Assembly (NCBI RefSeq): GCF_000763385.1
Contig: NZ_JQFA01000002.1
Location: 2,356,001-2,420,000 of the forward strand
From: Leptolyngbya sp. KIOST-1
GTDB lineage: Bacteria > Cyanobacteriota > Cyanobacteriia > Phormidesmidales > Phormidesmidaceae
DNA length: 64,000 nucleotides
Direction: 5' to 3'
Numbering within the stretch: position 1 is the first letter of the stretch; each line of letters begins with the position of its first letter. Both the position numbers and the translations under genes were made by a program. Under the pieces are notes generated by a model that saw only the letters and a list, made by a program, of their open reading frames with translations, did no database searches and was not told where the DNA came from. Positions 1 through 8,121 of this stretch are shown here, in pieces.

Positions 1-56
1 ACAATCTCACGGTCGACGGCATTGTAGGTCCTGCCACCTGGCGAGTGCTGAACTGA
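1..56 (+). CDS. C-terminal end of a peptidoglycan-binding domain protein (partial)
   Basis: The reading frame starting at base 3 is open from the window edge and encodes NLTVDGIVGPATWRVLN before a TGA stop at 54-56. The VDGIVGPATW pattern is the end of a PG_binding_1 repeat, the small three-helix module that anchors cell-wall hydrolases and other envelope proteins to peptidoglycan. Only the last 17 codons are present, so the catalytic part, if any, cannot be named. A strong hairpin terminator follows about 55 bases downstream, which fits a real gene end. Confidence 0.6.
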   Translation, partial: NLTVDGIVGPATWRVLN

Positions 57-109
57 CGGGTGGTGGTCAAACCATTGTTGTTTTTGCCCTGCCGTAAACC
101 TTTATGAGA

Positions 110-146
110 CCAACGCTCCCACTGGAAAAGTGGGAGCGTTGGTTTT
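110..146 (+). terminator. Rho-independent terminator
   Basis: A perfect 14-bp stem (CCAACGCTCCCACT at 110-123 with its complement at 129-142), a 5-base loop GGAAA and a TTTT tract. It would end the transcript of the peptidoglycan-binding gene to its left. Confidence 0.85.
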
Positions 147-197
147 GCAGGTCATATGGGCTGATGGAAGTATCTTCAGCCATTCGTTGCCGTTTTG

Positions 198-497
198 TCA
201 GTCAGTCTGGCTCAGCCAGTCAGCCAGGGGGTTAGATGAATCGGGTACCGAGGCACTGGCGTAGATGGAGTAGGGCATATCGAGCGGCTCTATAGCGGAA
301 ATCTGCTGAGCCGCATTGTTCATGTAGAGGAGGTAGTTGCCCATCAAAAAGTAAACCCCCATGAGAGCGGCGGCGGAAGACGCCACTAAAAAGCCCGCCA
401 GCATCAAGGAGAATTCCTGACCTTTGACAGCCTGCTCCATCAACCGGAGTGCCCAGGCCACCAGAGCAATAACAATAGTCAGGATCAGCAGCAGCAT
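198..497 (-). CDS. Small membrane protein, hypothetical
   Basis: A 99-residue protein with two predicted membrane segments: residues about 2-17 (LLLILTIVIALVAWAL) and about 30-55 (LMLAGFLVASSAAALMGVYF). The C-terminal half is polar and may face the other side of the membrane. I do not recognise a family. It starts at ATG without an obvious Shine-Dalgarno sequence. It converges with the partial gene at the left edge, and the terminator at 110-146 separates the two. Membrane topology is predicted from sequence only; no function can be given. Confidence 0.6.
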   Translation of the reverse strand: MLLLILTIVIALVAWALRLMEQAVKGQEFSLMLAGFLVASSAAALMGVYFLMGNYLLYMNNAAQQISAIEPLDMPYSIYASASVPDSSNPLADWLSQTD

Positions 498-771
498 GAA
501 ATCAGGATTAAGGTGAGGATGTTAACAGCGGATTAATAAAGTTTGGGACGTAACGCCCAGTCAGCCATATGTTACACATCGTAACAGGCATTCATAAAAT
601 CGGCATCGTTCCTCAGAATGTTTTCGGTTTTGCTGCGGAAGGGCCGGAGCGGTACCCCATTCATCACCTGTCCTAAAAAGCCATGGCCCTGCCACTGGCC
701 TTTGGAGTCGGGCAAAAGTCTGCTGGAGGAAATAGGTTGTCGGGCAACTTCTCAATGCCCGCCCCAAAAGG

Positions 772-844
772 CAGGCCAGGGGCTGTAACCCTTAGTTTTT
801 GGTTTTTAAACGTTTAGCAGCTAATTGATGACAGCCCCTAGGCC
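772..844 (+). repeat. Family A palindromic repeat, copy A1 (second half only), in the gap 498-837
   Basis: The stretch 498-837 between the small membrane protein and hisF has no convincing gene. Its right end holds a stem-loop: AGGGGCTGT at 778-786 pairs with ACAGCCCCT at 831-839. The same arms and interior (CGTTTAGCAGCTAATTGATG) recur at about 60470-60522, on the minus strand at 44751-44810, and in diverged form near 49640-49700. Only the second of the element's two hairpins is present here. The hisF stop codon (TAG on the minus strand, 838-840) lies inside the arm, so the hairpin would form directly after hisF translation ends and may act as its transcript terminator or stabiliser. Confidence 0.75.
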
Positions 845-1614
845 TGGGGCATGCGTACCAGCAGCTGGCGATCGCGCAAATGTTCCTTCACCTGCTGGAC
901 TGTCAGCTGGCCGTAGTGCAGTAGCGAGGCCAGCAGGGCCGCCTCCGCTTTGCCCTCGGTCAGAGCCTGATGAATGTGGTCGCAGGTGCCCGCCCCGCCG
1001 GAGGCAATCACCGGCACCGGCACCCGTTCAGCGATGGCACGAGTGAGATCCAGGTCGTACCCCGCCTGGGTGCCGTCGGCATCCATACTGGTCACCAGCA
1101 GTTCGCCCGCCCCCTGGTGGACAACGGTTTCGGCCCAGGTCAGGGCATCCAGGCCAGTGTTTTCGCGTCCGCCCCGGACATAGACATCCCAGCCGGGACG
1201 CGTGGGATCTTCGCGGCGGCGGGCATCGATAGCGACCACAATGCACTGGGCTCCAAAGCGATCGCTGGCCTCGCGAATCAGCTCGGGTCGCTTTACCGCC
1301 GCCGAGTTGATGCTGACCTTGTCGGCTCCGGCCCGTAACAATTTTTTAATCGTCTCTAAGGATCCTACCCCGCCGCCCACTGTCAGCGGAATGAACACCT
1401 GCTCGGCGGTGCGATAGACGACATCGTAAATAATGTCGCGGTCCTCATGGGTGGCGGTGATGTCGAGAAACACTAGCTCATCAGCTCCAGCCTGGTTGTA
1501 GGCCTGGGCCAACTCCACCGGATCGCCAGCGTCTTTTAGATCGACAAAGTTGACCCCCTTGACCACCCGCCCAGCTTTGACATCCAGGCAGGGCACAATT
1601 CGCTTTGCCAGCAT
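838..1614 (-). CDS. hisF: Imidazole glycerol phosphate synthase, cyclase subunit HisF
   Basis: HisF closes the imidazole ring in histidine synthesis. With HisH-supplied ammonia it converts PRFAR to imidazole glycerol phosphate and AICAR in the cytoplasm. The 258 residues begin [20 protein letters not shown], with the catalytic Asp of PCLD at position 11. The second catalytic Asp is in VVAIDARR near residue 130. The phosphate-binding loops VGGGVGS and ASGGAG of the (beta-alpha)8 barrel are both visible. Length is normal for the family. The partner hisH is not nearby, and hisIE is about 50 kb away, so the pathway is scattered. The TAG stop is part of a family A repeat. Confidence 0.97.
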   Translation of the reverse strand: MLAKRIVPCLDVKAGRVVKGVNFVDLKDAGDPVELAQAYNQAGADELVFLDITATHEDRDIIYDVVYRTAEQVFIPLTVGGGVGSLETIKKLLRAGADKVSINSAAVKRPELIREASDRFGAQCIVVAIDARRREDPTRPGWDVYVRGGRENTGLDALTWAETVVHQGAGELLVTSMDADGTQAGYDLDLTRAIAERVPVPVIASGGAGTCDHIHQALTEGKAEAALLASLLHYGQLTVQQVKEHLRDRQLLVRMPQA

Positions 1615-1936
1615 TGACCTTCTCCTTAGCTTTGTGTATCCACCGATCGGACCTCCACCCCTCCTGGCCTCGCCGTCATCGACCAGGCTGGCGATGGAGC
1701 TGCACTGGGTTCCTCGTTCGGTAGCGGTTCTGTGCCCCTGCTACTCCCGTCGGCCCCAGCGGCAACCTCCCTCAAACCACTCGTCTCGGCGGAGATCATT
1801 CATTACCCATGCACTGATGTCATTCAGCGGTCAATGGCCTCGGCCCAGGTTTAAGAATAGAGGATTTTGAAGGTTAGTTTGTCGATCAACAGGGACCAAG
1901 ACGCTGATACACTGTGTTTTGGTTTAATTGTTGGAC
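1615..1936. other. Intergenic region between divergent hisF and the DUF2862 gene
   Basis: About 320 bases separate the divergent starts of hisF (minus strand) and the DUF2862 gene (plus strand), so promoters for both must lie here. TTAAGAATAGAGGA near 1851-1864 contains a weak -10-like hexamer reading rightward. I see no RNA gene, repeat or convincing reading frame. Confidence 0.4.
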
Positions 1937-2161
1937 ATGCAGTTGGAGCCCTTAGTAGACATGGGTTTAGAGATTGGCCAGAAGGTGAAGGTATCCCGTC
2001 TCCGCGATCGGGTTTCGAAGGATGTGGCGGGTTACCTAGGCAAGCAAGGGGTTATCAGCCAGTTCAAAATGGTAGATGGCAGCGGCGTGGGTGTCGTGGT
2101 GGAGTTTGACAACCGCTACACCACCTGGTTCTTTGAGGACGAGTTATCGCCTGTTCAATAA
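1937..2161 (+). CDS. DUF2862 family protein, cyanobacterial
   Basis: A 74-residue protein ending in VVVEFDNRYTTWFFEDELSP, the hallmark of the cyanobacterial DUF2862 family; its function is unknown to me. It has an SH3-like all-beta look (IGQKVKVSRLRDRV, then short strands with GSGVGVVVEF). Start choice is open. ATG at 1937 is used here, a TTG at 1928 is in frame, and ATG at 1961 (MGLEIGQKVKV) best matches the usual family start. No clear Shine-Dalgarno sequence settles it. The gene stands alone and is followed by a long perfect hairpin. Confidence 0.8.
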   Translation: MQLEPLVDMGLEIGQKVKVSRLRDRVSKDVAGYLGKQGVISQFKMVDGSGVGVVVEFDNRYTTWFFEDELSPVQ

Positions 2162-2171
2162 ACGGGAACCG

Positions 2172-2226
2172 GGGGAACGCGAAGCCAGCGCTAGATTTCT
2201 TTGGGGCGGCTGGCTTCGCGTTCCCC
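2172..2226 (+). terminator. Long perfect inverted repeat after the DUF2862 gene
   Basis: An 18-bp perfect stem: GGGGAACGCGAAGCCAGC at 2172-2189 and its complement at 2209-2226, with a 19-base loop. Only TTT follows, so it is a weak intrinsic terminator or a dispersed palindromic repeat. The rest of the gap to 2517 holds no feature I can name beyond the promoter region of the next gene. Confidence 0.55.
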
Positions 2227-2517
2227 TTTGTCCCTGGGGGGATGGTCAACGGTTTTTGGATTATTAGAATCTAATGGAGTCCTGCCTGCGGATACCCCTG
2301 AAGCAGGACTCTGCGCGTGTCGCACCGGCACCAAATGCCTTGATCAGAATCACTCAACGTGTCTGAAGTTGCTATCTACGGGAGCTTTCCCCTGTTGCTC
2401 AGGCTAAAGACAGGGCCACTTTTTGGCGGCATTTTGCTGGTCAATGCCCTGGAGAAATCCGTCGAGTCGATACGATAGATACAACTGAACTGAACACGTA
2501 GGCCCACAGACTATATT

Positions 2518-3618
2518 ATGGCACTCATTCTCACCTACCTAGGCAAGGGCGGTAGCGGCAGCACGACCGTTGCGATCGCAGCGGCCAAACAGCGGGCGCG
2601 AGCCGGGCAGCGCGTGCTGCTGATCATTCATGACGTAACCCCGGCTCCGGCGCTGCTGCTGGGCCAAGGCCTTGGGGCGGAGCCAGCGGAGCTGGAGACC
2701 AACCTGTGGGCCATGCAGTTTCAGGCGGCAACGCAGCTCGAGAACAGCTGGGACGAAGTGAAAACCCTGGAAGCCCAGTACCTGCGCACCCCGTTTCTGA
2801 AGGCGGTCTACGGCCAGGAACTGGGCGTGATGCCCGGTATGGACAGCGCCCTCGCCCTGAACGCCCTGCGGCAGTACGACGCCAGCGATCGCTACGACGT
2901 GATCATCTACGACGGCCGCGACGCCACCGCTACCCTGCGGATGCTGGGTATGCCCGAAATCCTGGACTGGTACCTGCGACGCTTTCGGGGCGTATTTCAG
3001 CAGTCGGACGTGGGACGGGTGCTGTCGCCCTTTCTCCAGCCGATGGCGGCGGCGGTGCTGGCGGTGGACTGGTCGGGGGATGTGCTTGACCAGCCCACCG
3101 GTCAGGTGCGATCGCAGCTCGAAGCGGGCCGCCAGGCGGTCACCGACCCCAGCCGGGTCGCCGCCTTTTTGGTCACCACACCGGACCCAGGGGCGATCGC
3201 GACCGCCCGCTACCTGTGGGGCAGCGCTCAGCAAATTGGCCTGACGGTGGGCGGCGTGCTGGTCAATGGCGGCAGCCTGGAGGGCGATAGGGCGACGGCC
3301 TTTGCGCCCCTGCCCCAGGTGGCTCTGCCTTCGGTGGTCGAGCAGGGGTGGGAGGGGGCGATCGCGGCCCTGCCAGACCCGGCCCAGTGGGCGGCGGCAG
3401 CCCCCCGACCGGTCAGTGTCGATGTGGCAGCCAAAACCGTGCGGCTGTTTCTGCCCAGCTTCGACAAATCCCAGGTCAAGCTCACCCAGTACGGACCGGA
3501 AGTCACCATTGAAGCCGGAGATCAGCGCCGCAACCTGCTGCTGCCAGCGGCGCTCCAGGGCAAGGCCGTGGCCGGGGCCAAGTTTCAAGAGCAGCACCTG
3601 GTGATTTCCTTTAGTTAG
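2518..3618 (+). CDS. Get3/ArsA-like ATPase with C-terminal alpha-crystallin-type domain (Get3d-like)
   Basis: A 366-residue P-loop ATPase of the ArsA/Get3 group. The N-terminal half holds the deviant Walker A loop GKGGSGSTT at residues 9-17. A later strand, YDVIIYDGRDAT near residue 125-135, fits the switch/Walker B region. The last about 90 residues (VSVDVAAKTVRLFLPSF to the end) form a beta-rich domain like the ArsA_HSP20/alpha-crystallin module. That architecture matches the Get3d class described from phototrophs. The second P-loop lysine (GKT in typical members) is Ser here, while the first lysine, the one typical of deviant Walker A loops, is kept. ChlG follows on the same strand 243 bases downstream. 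A role in handling hydrophobic proteins or cofactors is inference; arsenite transport is unlikely. Confidence 0.8.
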   Translation: MALILTYLGKGGSGSTTVAIAAAKQRARAGQRVLLIIHDVTPAPALLLGQGLGAEPAELETNLWAMQFQAATQLENSWDEVKTLEAQYLRTPFLKAVYGQELGVMPGMDSALALNALRQYDASDRYDVIIYDGRDATATLRMLGMPEILDWYLRRFRGVFQQSDVGRVLSPFLQPMAAAVLAVDWSGDVLDQPTGQVRSQLEAGRQAVTDPSRVAAFLVTTPDPGAIATARYLWGSAQQIGLTVGGVLVNGGSLEGDRATAFAPLPQVALPSVVEQGWEGAIAALPDPAQWAAAAPRPVSVDVAAKTVRLFLPSFDKSQVKLTQYGPEVTIEAGDQRRNLLLPAALQGKAVAGAKFQEQHLVISFS

Positions 3619-3861
3619 GGAACCTGTAGTTTGGGAACCTGGGTAGGCCCTGGACTGTCTGTCTAGCCTCAGCCCAGTGCGGTGCGAGCCAGCATCGTAC
3701 GGCCACCATGTCATCGGTTGCCAGCAAAACGGTTCTCACCCTGGTCCAGGGTTTGATCCTGAGTCAAAAAATATGGCACCGTGGGAGAGATTGCGATTCC
3801 CCTTGGGGAAGCTACGCCATCGCCCTCAGTTGTTATCAACCTGTAGCAGTTTTTCACCACC

Positions 3862-4911
3862 ATGGCTGACCCATCGTCTTCTACCCCGGTCAACGACGCC
3901 TTAGACCCCACCCCTGGAGCGGAGACGGCCCCAGAGATCACGCCAGAAACCGCTTCAGCAGCCCAGGGCAATGCGGCGCGCCAGCTGCTGGGCATGAAGG
4001 GGGCTAAGGCGGGCGAAACCTCGATCTGGAAGATTCGCCTCCAGCTGATGAAACCGATCACCTGGATCCCCTTAATTTGGGGGGTGGTGTGTGGCGCGGC
4101 CTCCTCCGGCAACTACCGCTGGAGCCTGGAACACGTGCTGATAGCCGCTGCCTGCATGCTGCTCTCGGGACCACTGCTGACGGGCTACACCCAAACGCTC
4201 AACGACTTCTACGATCGCGACATCGACGCTATCAACGAGCCCTACCGCCCGATTCCCTCAGGAGCGATCTCCATTCCTCAGGTGGTGACCCAAATTCTGC
4301 TGCTGCTGGGGGGCGGGGTGGCGGTTGCCTACGCCCTCGATCGCTGGGCCGGGCACAGCTTTCCCACCATTACTGCTCTGGCCCTGGGCGGGTCACTGGT
4401 GTCCTACATCTACTCGGCGCCACCGCTCAAGCTCAAGCAAAACGGCTGGCTGGGCAACTACGCCCTGGGGGCCAGCTACATTGCGCTACCCTGGTGGGCT
4501 GGCCATGCCCTGTTTGGCGACCTGAGCTGGCAGATTGTCCTACTTACCCTGTTCTACAGCCTGGCGGGCCTGGGCATTGCCGTCGTCAACGACTTTAAGA
4601 GCGTCGAGGGCGATCGCCAGATGGGCCTCAAGTCGCTGCCGGTCATGTTTGGCGTCACCACAGCCGCCTGGATCTGCGTACTGGCGATCGACATCTTTCA
4701 GGGGGGTGTCGCGGCCTACCTGATGGCTATTCACCAAAATCTCTACGCCGTGCTGCTGATCCTGCTGATCATTCCGCAGATCACCTTTCAGGACATGTAC
4801 TTTTTGCGCGACCCCCTGGGCAACGACGTCAAGTACCAGGCCAGCGCCCAGCCTTTTTTGGTGCTGGGTATGCTGGTGACGGGGCTGGCTTTGGGGCATG
4901 CGGGAGTCTAA
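3862..4911 (+). CDS. chlG: Chlorophyll synthase ChlG
   Basis: ChlG is a thylakoid-membrane UbiA-superfamily enzyme that joins geranylgeranyl or phytyl diphosphate to chlorophyllide a, the last step of chlorophyll synthesis. The 349 residues carry an acidic, Ala/Pro-rich N-terminal extension of about 45 residues, then about nine membrane helices. The first Asp-rich motif is NDFYDRDIDAINEP near residue 114. The second is NDFKSVEGDRQMGL near residue 243. PYRPIPSGAI is also characteristic. The ATG at 3862 gives the usual N-terminal length for cyanobacterial ChlG. It lies behind the Get3-like ATPase and 85 bases before a penicillin-binding protein on the same strand. Confidence 0.97.
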   Translation: MADPSSSTPVNDALDPTPGAETAPEITPETASAAQGNAARQLLGMKGAKAGETSIWKIRLQLMKPITWIPLIWGVVCGAASSGNYRWSLEHVLIAAACMLLSGPLLTGYTQTLNDFYDRDIDAINEPYRPIPSGAISIPQVVTQILLLLGGGVAVAYALDRWAGHSFPTITALALGGSLVSYIYSAPPLKLKQNGWLGNYALGASYIALPWWAGHALFGDLSWQIVLLTLFYSLAGLGIAVVNDFKSVEGDRQMGLKSLPVMFGVTTAAWICVLAIDIFQGGVAAYLMAIHQNLYAVLLILLIIPQITFQDMYFLRDPLGNDVKYQASAQPFLVLGMLVTGLALGHAGV

Positions 4912-4996
4912 GGGGATCCACAAAATCAGGGCTATCCCCTTGAAGAAATGGACGAAACCCCATACAGTTCACAGAGGACGTGAGGGCAACGGTGCT

Positions 4997-7477
4997 ATGG
5001 CTCGATCTTGGTTAACCTGGCTGTCGTTTCCTGCAAGCAAGTCATCCCGGTCTGCTCGGCGCCCGTCGGGGAGGCGCAAAACCGGCGGAGGCAGCACAAC
5101 AGATTTTTCTAAAACGACAGCTTCGCGGCGATCGCTTGAATCTGAGGCGATCGCGGCAGACCAGCCAGCCCCGCCGTCGCCCCGTCGCTACCGACCGCTC
5201 TTTTTACGGCCTGTATTTTGGCTGGTGCTGCTGGCCGGAGCCGGTATTGCTGGGGGCGGCACCCGTGCCTATCGCATCATCGAGACGACCAACGCCAATT
5301 TGCCTGACTCCGCCACTGCGCTGACCTACCAGCGTGACGGCACCGTCACCATGATTTCAGCGGATGGTGTCATTCTCCAAAAGCTTGGCCCCGCCACCCG
5401 AGAGACCATTACCTACGGCGACATTCCCGACCATCTTGTAGACGCGTTCATCGCGTCTGAAGATCAGCGCTTCTACGAGCACAGCGGGATTGACTATCGG
5501 GGCATTGCTCGGGCTGCCATAACCAACCTGCAGCGTCGGGGCACAGTTGAGGGGGCCAGCACCATTACCCAGCAGCTCGCCCGCATCGTCTTTTTGGATC
5601 AGGAGCGCAGCTACCAGCGCAAGATCAAAGAGGCCCTGATGGCCCTGCGGCTGGAAAACAATCTGGCCAAGCAGCAGATCATGGAGCGCTACCTCAACCT
5701 GGTGTACCTGGGTTCTGGGGCCTACGGGGTAGCCGATGCCGCCTGGATCTACTTTGGCAAAACCATCGACCAGCTCACCGTGGCCGAGTCGGCCATGATT
5801 GCCGGTATGGCCCCTGCCCCCAGCCTGTTCTCTCCGGCGGTGAACGCAGAAGCCGCCCGCAACCAGCGAAATCGGGTAATTCGCCGCATGCTAGCGACTC
5901 AGGCTATCTCCCCGGCCGAGGCCGAAGAGGCGCTTGCGGCCAGCGTAGAGGTGACGCCCAACCAGCCCAAGTTTCTCTACAGCGAGTTTCCCTACTTCAC
6001 CATTTACATTCAAAAACAGCTTGAGACGCTCCTCACCTCCGAGCAGCTAGAGGCGGGGGGGTTGACGGTTGAAACCACCCTCAATGTCGTCTGGCAGCGC
6101 CGGGCCGAAGAAACCGTGGCGGAGGCGGCTGAGCGCTACAACAATTGGCAGCGGGTGGGGCAGATTGCCCTGACCGCCGTAGACCCCCGCAATGGGGAAA
6201 TCAAAGCCATGGTAGGGGGAACTGATTTTAACCGTGATAACCAGTTCAACCGGGTGACTCAGGCCCAGAGACAGCCCGGCTCAACATTTAAAACCTTTGT
6301 CTACGCGGCGGCGATCGCCGGAGGCATGTCGCCCTACAAAGACTATGTCGACGCCCGCTACGTGGTCGATGGCTACGAGCCCAAGAACTACGGCGAAACC
6401 TACAGCGGCAGCATGGATCTGCTGCGAGCTCTGCGCAACTCCGTGAACATCGTGGCGGTTAAGCTGCTGGTCGATGTCGGCTTTGACCCCGTCGTCCAGC
6501 TGGCGGAACGCATGGGCATTCGGTCGCCGCTGTTGCCGGCCTACTCCCTGGCCCTGGGCACCTCAGAGGTTAACCTGCTAGAGCTCACCAGCGCCTACGG
6601 CACCCTGGCCAACAAAGGGATATACCGCCCCACCCACGGCATTCGGCGAGTGCTAGACAGCAATGGCGAGGTAATCTATGAGCGCCCCAACGAGTCGGTG
6701 CAGGCGATTGATGCCGACTCAGCGGCGATTGTGACCTGGATGCTGCGCGGGGTTGTGGAAGGCGGCACGGGCAGCAATGCCTACCTGGGTCGGCCCGTGG
6801 CGGGCAAAACGGGTACCTCCGAGGAGTATCGCGATCTCTGGTTTGTCGGCTATATTCCGCAGCTGGCCACTGGGGTTTGGATGGGCAACGATGACAATAC
6901 ACCCACCCGAGGGGCCAGCAGCATGGCGGCCGCGGTGTGGCGCAATTTTATGGCCAAGCTCACCGACGATATTCCCTCCGAAGATTTTCCCAGTTTGCCG
7001 CGCCTGGGCGGTCGTGAGGGAACCATCACCCTCAGTCCGGTCAAGCCCGGTCGAGTGATCGCTGACTCGGCTCCGTCCCAACCCTCGCAGTCGGCTTCCG
7101 GCTCCGGCGGAGAAAGTCGGCAGACTGCTCGCTCTGAGAGCAGCAGTGAGTCTAGCCGTAGTCAGGACTCTGCCGGGGCTAGCGGCAGCGGCAGTAGTGG
7201 CAGCGGCAGTAGTGGCAGCGGCAGTGGCAGTAGCGGTAGCGGCAGTAGCGGCAGCGGTAGCAGCGGTGCAAGGGATAGCGCCGCCCCATCGGAGCCAGCT
7301 CCGGCCCCAGCCAACGAGCCAGCCCCTGCTCCAGCCCCGGCCCCACGGCCTGCGAATCCGGCACCTGTGGCTCCTGCTCCGGCCCCGCCTCCGGCGGCCC
7401 CCGCCCCCGCGCCGCCACCGATTGTGTCCCCGCCCCCGCCGCTAGAAGCGCCGCCCCCCGCCGCTGGTGGAGAGTGA
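4997..7477 (+). CDS. Class A penicillin-binding protein (transglycosylase/transpeptidase) with Ser/Gly and Pro/Ala tail
   Basis: A bifunctional cell-wall polymerase of 826 residues anchored by one N-terminal helix (FWLVLLAGAGIAGGG, residues about 73-87). The GT51 transglycosylase domain shows SEDQRFYEHSGIDYRG near residue 154 and GASTITQQLAR near 190. The transpeptidase domain shows the three penicillin-binding motifs: STFK near 429, SVN near 482 and KTGT near 603. From about residue 695 the protein becomes low complexity: Ser/Gly repeats, then a Pro/Ala run to the end. The frame is also open upstream to 4898, overlapping chlG, but ATG 4997 is preferred because GTGAGGGC precedes it and the extra residues look non-homologous. 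Confidence 0.92.
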   Translation: MARSWLTWLSFPASKSSRSARRPSGRRKTGGGSTTDFSKTTASRRSLESEAIAADQPAPPSPRRYRPLFLRPVFWLVLLAGAGIAGGGTRAYRIIETTNANLPDSATALTYQRDGTVTMISADGVILQKLGPATRETITYGDIPDHLVDAFIASEDQRFYEHSGIDYRGIARAAITNLQRRGTVEGASTITQQLARIVFLDQERSYQRKIKEALMALRLENNLAKQQIMERYLNLVYLGSGAYGVADAAWIYFGKTIDQLTVAESAMIAGMAPAPSLFSPAVNAEAARNQRNRVIRRMLATQAISPAEAEEALAASVEVTPNQPKFLYSEFPYFTIYIQKQLETLLTSEQLEAGGLTVETTLNVVWQRRAEETVAEAAERYNNWQRVGQIALTAVDPRNGEIKAMVGGTDFNRDNQFNRVTQAQRQPGSTFKTFVYAAAIAGGMSPYKDYVDARYVVDGYEPKNYGETYSGSMDLLRALRNSVNIVAVKLLVDVGFDPVVQLAERMGIRSPLLPAYSLALGTSEVNLLELTSAYGTLANKGIYRPTHGIRRVLDSNGEVIYERPNESVQAIDADSAAIVTWMLRGVVEGGTGSNAYLGRPVAGKTGTSEEYRDLWFVGYIPQLATGVWMGNDDNTPTRGASSMAAAVWRNFMAKLTDDIPSEDFPSLPRLGGREGTITLSPVKPGRVIADSAPSQPSQSASGSGGESRQTARSESSSESSRSQDSAGASGSGSSGSGSSGSGSGSSGSGSSGSGSSGARDSAAPSEPAPAPANEPAPAPAPAPRPANPAPVAPAPAPPPAAPAPAPPPIVSPPPPLEAPPPAAGGE
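7183..7266 (+). repeat. In-frame Ser/Gly microsatellite in the penicillin-binding protein gene
   Basis: Tandem GGCAGCGGCAGTAGT-type units (multiples of three bases) encode alternating Gly-Ser-Ser-Gly. Such arrays expand and contract in codon units, so tail length probably varies between close strains. A Pro/Ala-coding stretch follows to the stop codon. Confidence 0.8.
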
Positions 7478-7600
7478 TATTGAGAATAGGGACGCAAGCT
7501 TGATAGCATGTAAAAAACCGAGGTCAGACCTGGGGATGATCCCCGCACTGGTCTATCGTCGTAGGATTGTAGACAACTGATTTTGGAGAATGCTTGAGTT

Positions 7601-7798
7601 ATGGCACTTTATTTTGCGGTATCCGGTGAAGCGGTCACCTCTTCATCCCTTGTGCTGGTTTACGTGGTTGGCTTTCTGGCCGCGGTAACCCTGGGCTCGA
7701 TCGCCTGGTACAATTCCAAGCGCCCTGCCGGCTGGGAAGATAAAGAAAAGCCCGACTTTCTTCCTACCGTGAAGCCAGAAGAAGGCAAAGAGGGCTAA
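7601..7798 (+). CDS. Small single-span membrane protein, possibly Psb35 (Ssl2148-like)
   Basis: A 65-residue protein with one membrane helix (LVLVYVVGFLAAVTLGSIAW, residues 18-37) followed by a charged tail starting WYNSKRPAGWEDKEKP. The helix-WYNSKRPAGWE arrangement is that of a conserved cyanobacterial thylakoid-type small protein. I think it resembles Psb35, which stabilises the CP47 assembly module of photosystem II, but that is from memory and unverified. TTGGAGAATGC lies upstream of the ATG. It forms a single-gene unit with its own terminator immediately downstream. Confidence 0.7.
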   Translation: MALYFAVSGEAVTSSSLVLVYVVGFLAAVTLGSIAWYNSKRPAGWEDKEKPDFLPTVKPEEGKEG

Positions 7799-7834
7799 AC
7801 AACCTCTCCAAAACACGCTCTTGAAATCTCAAAA

Positions 7835-7872
7835 AACCCCCTTCAACAGCCGTTAGTTAAAGGGGGTTATTT
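7835..7872 (+). terminator. Rho-independent terminator after the small membrane protein
   Basis: AACCCCCTT at 7835-7843 pairs perfectly with AAGGGGGTT at 7860-7868, with a 16-base loop and a short T-rich tail. Confidence 0.75.
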
Positions 7873-7948
7873 AGTAGAAAAAGATTAACCCAAATTGGTT
7901 GTTAGAAGCGCTAGTGCGCCAATGACAGTTTGTAGCCTCGAACTAAAA

Positions 7949-8008
7949 ACCCGGTTTTTGTGCCGTCAATATCAGGGCAGAATTGCCCCCTTGGCCGAAA
8001 AACCGGGT
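7949..8008. repeat. Inverted repeat in the 7873-8121 gap
   Basis: ACCCGGTTTTT at 7949-7959 and AAAAACCGGGT at 7998-8008 are perfect 11-base inverted copies 38 bases apart. Read leftward, the structure ends in a T-run and could serve as a distal terminator of the minus-strand rhodanese gene. It could also be a small palindromic repeat. Nothing else is visible between 7873 and 8121. Confidence 0.45.
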
Positions 8009-8121
8009 GGTCGTATTCACAATCCAGGGCCTATGCAGTGGTTGGGGGCTCGTTTGCCTAGCCAAGAGCCCCCCAATCTCTAAAGCCGCCTGCGGCCCGA
8101 GCGATCGCGCTCAAGGCCTAA

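Noticed and set aside
561..767. 68-codon minus-strand frame in the gap left of hisF
   Set aside because: No family resemblance, no ribosome site, and composition typical of intergenic DNA.
2539..3714. Long minus-strand open frame (391 codons) opposite the Get3-like ATPase gene
   Set aside because: It shadows the plus-strand gene, is rich in His, Gln and Gly as expected for antisense GC-rich DNA, and has no domain pattern.
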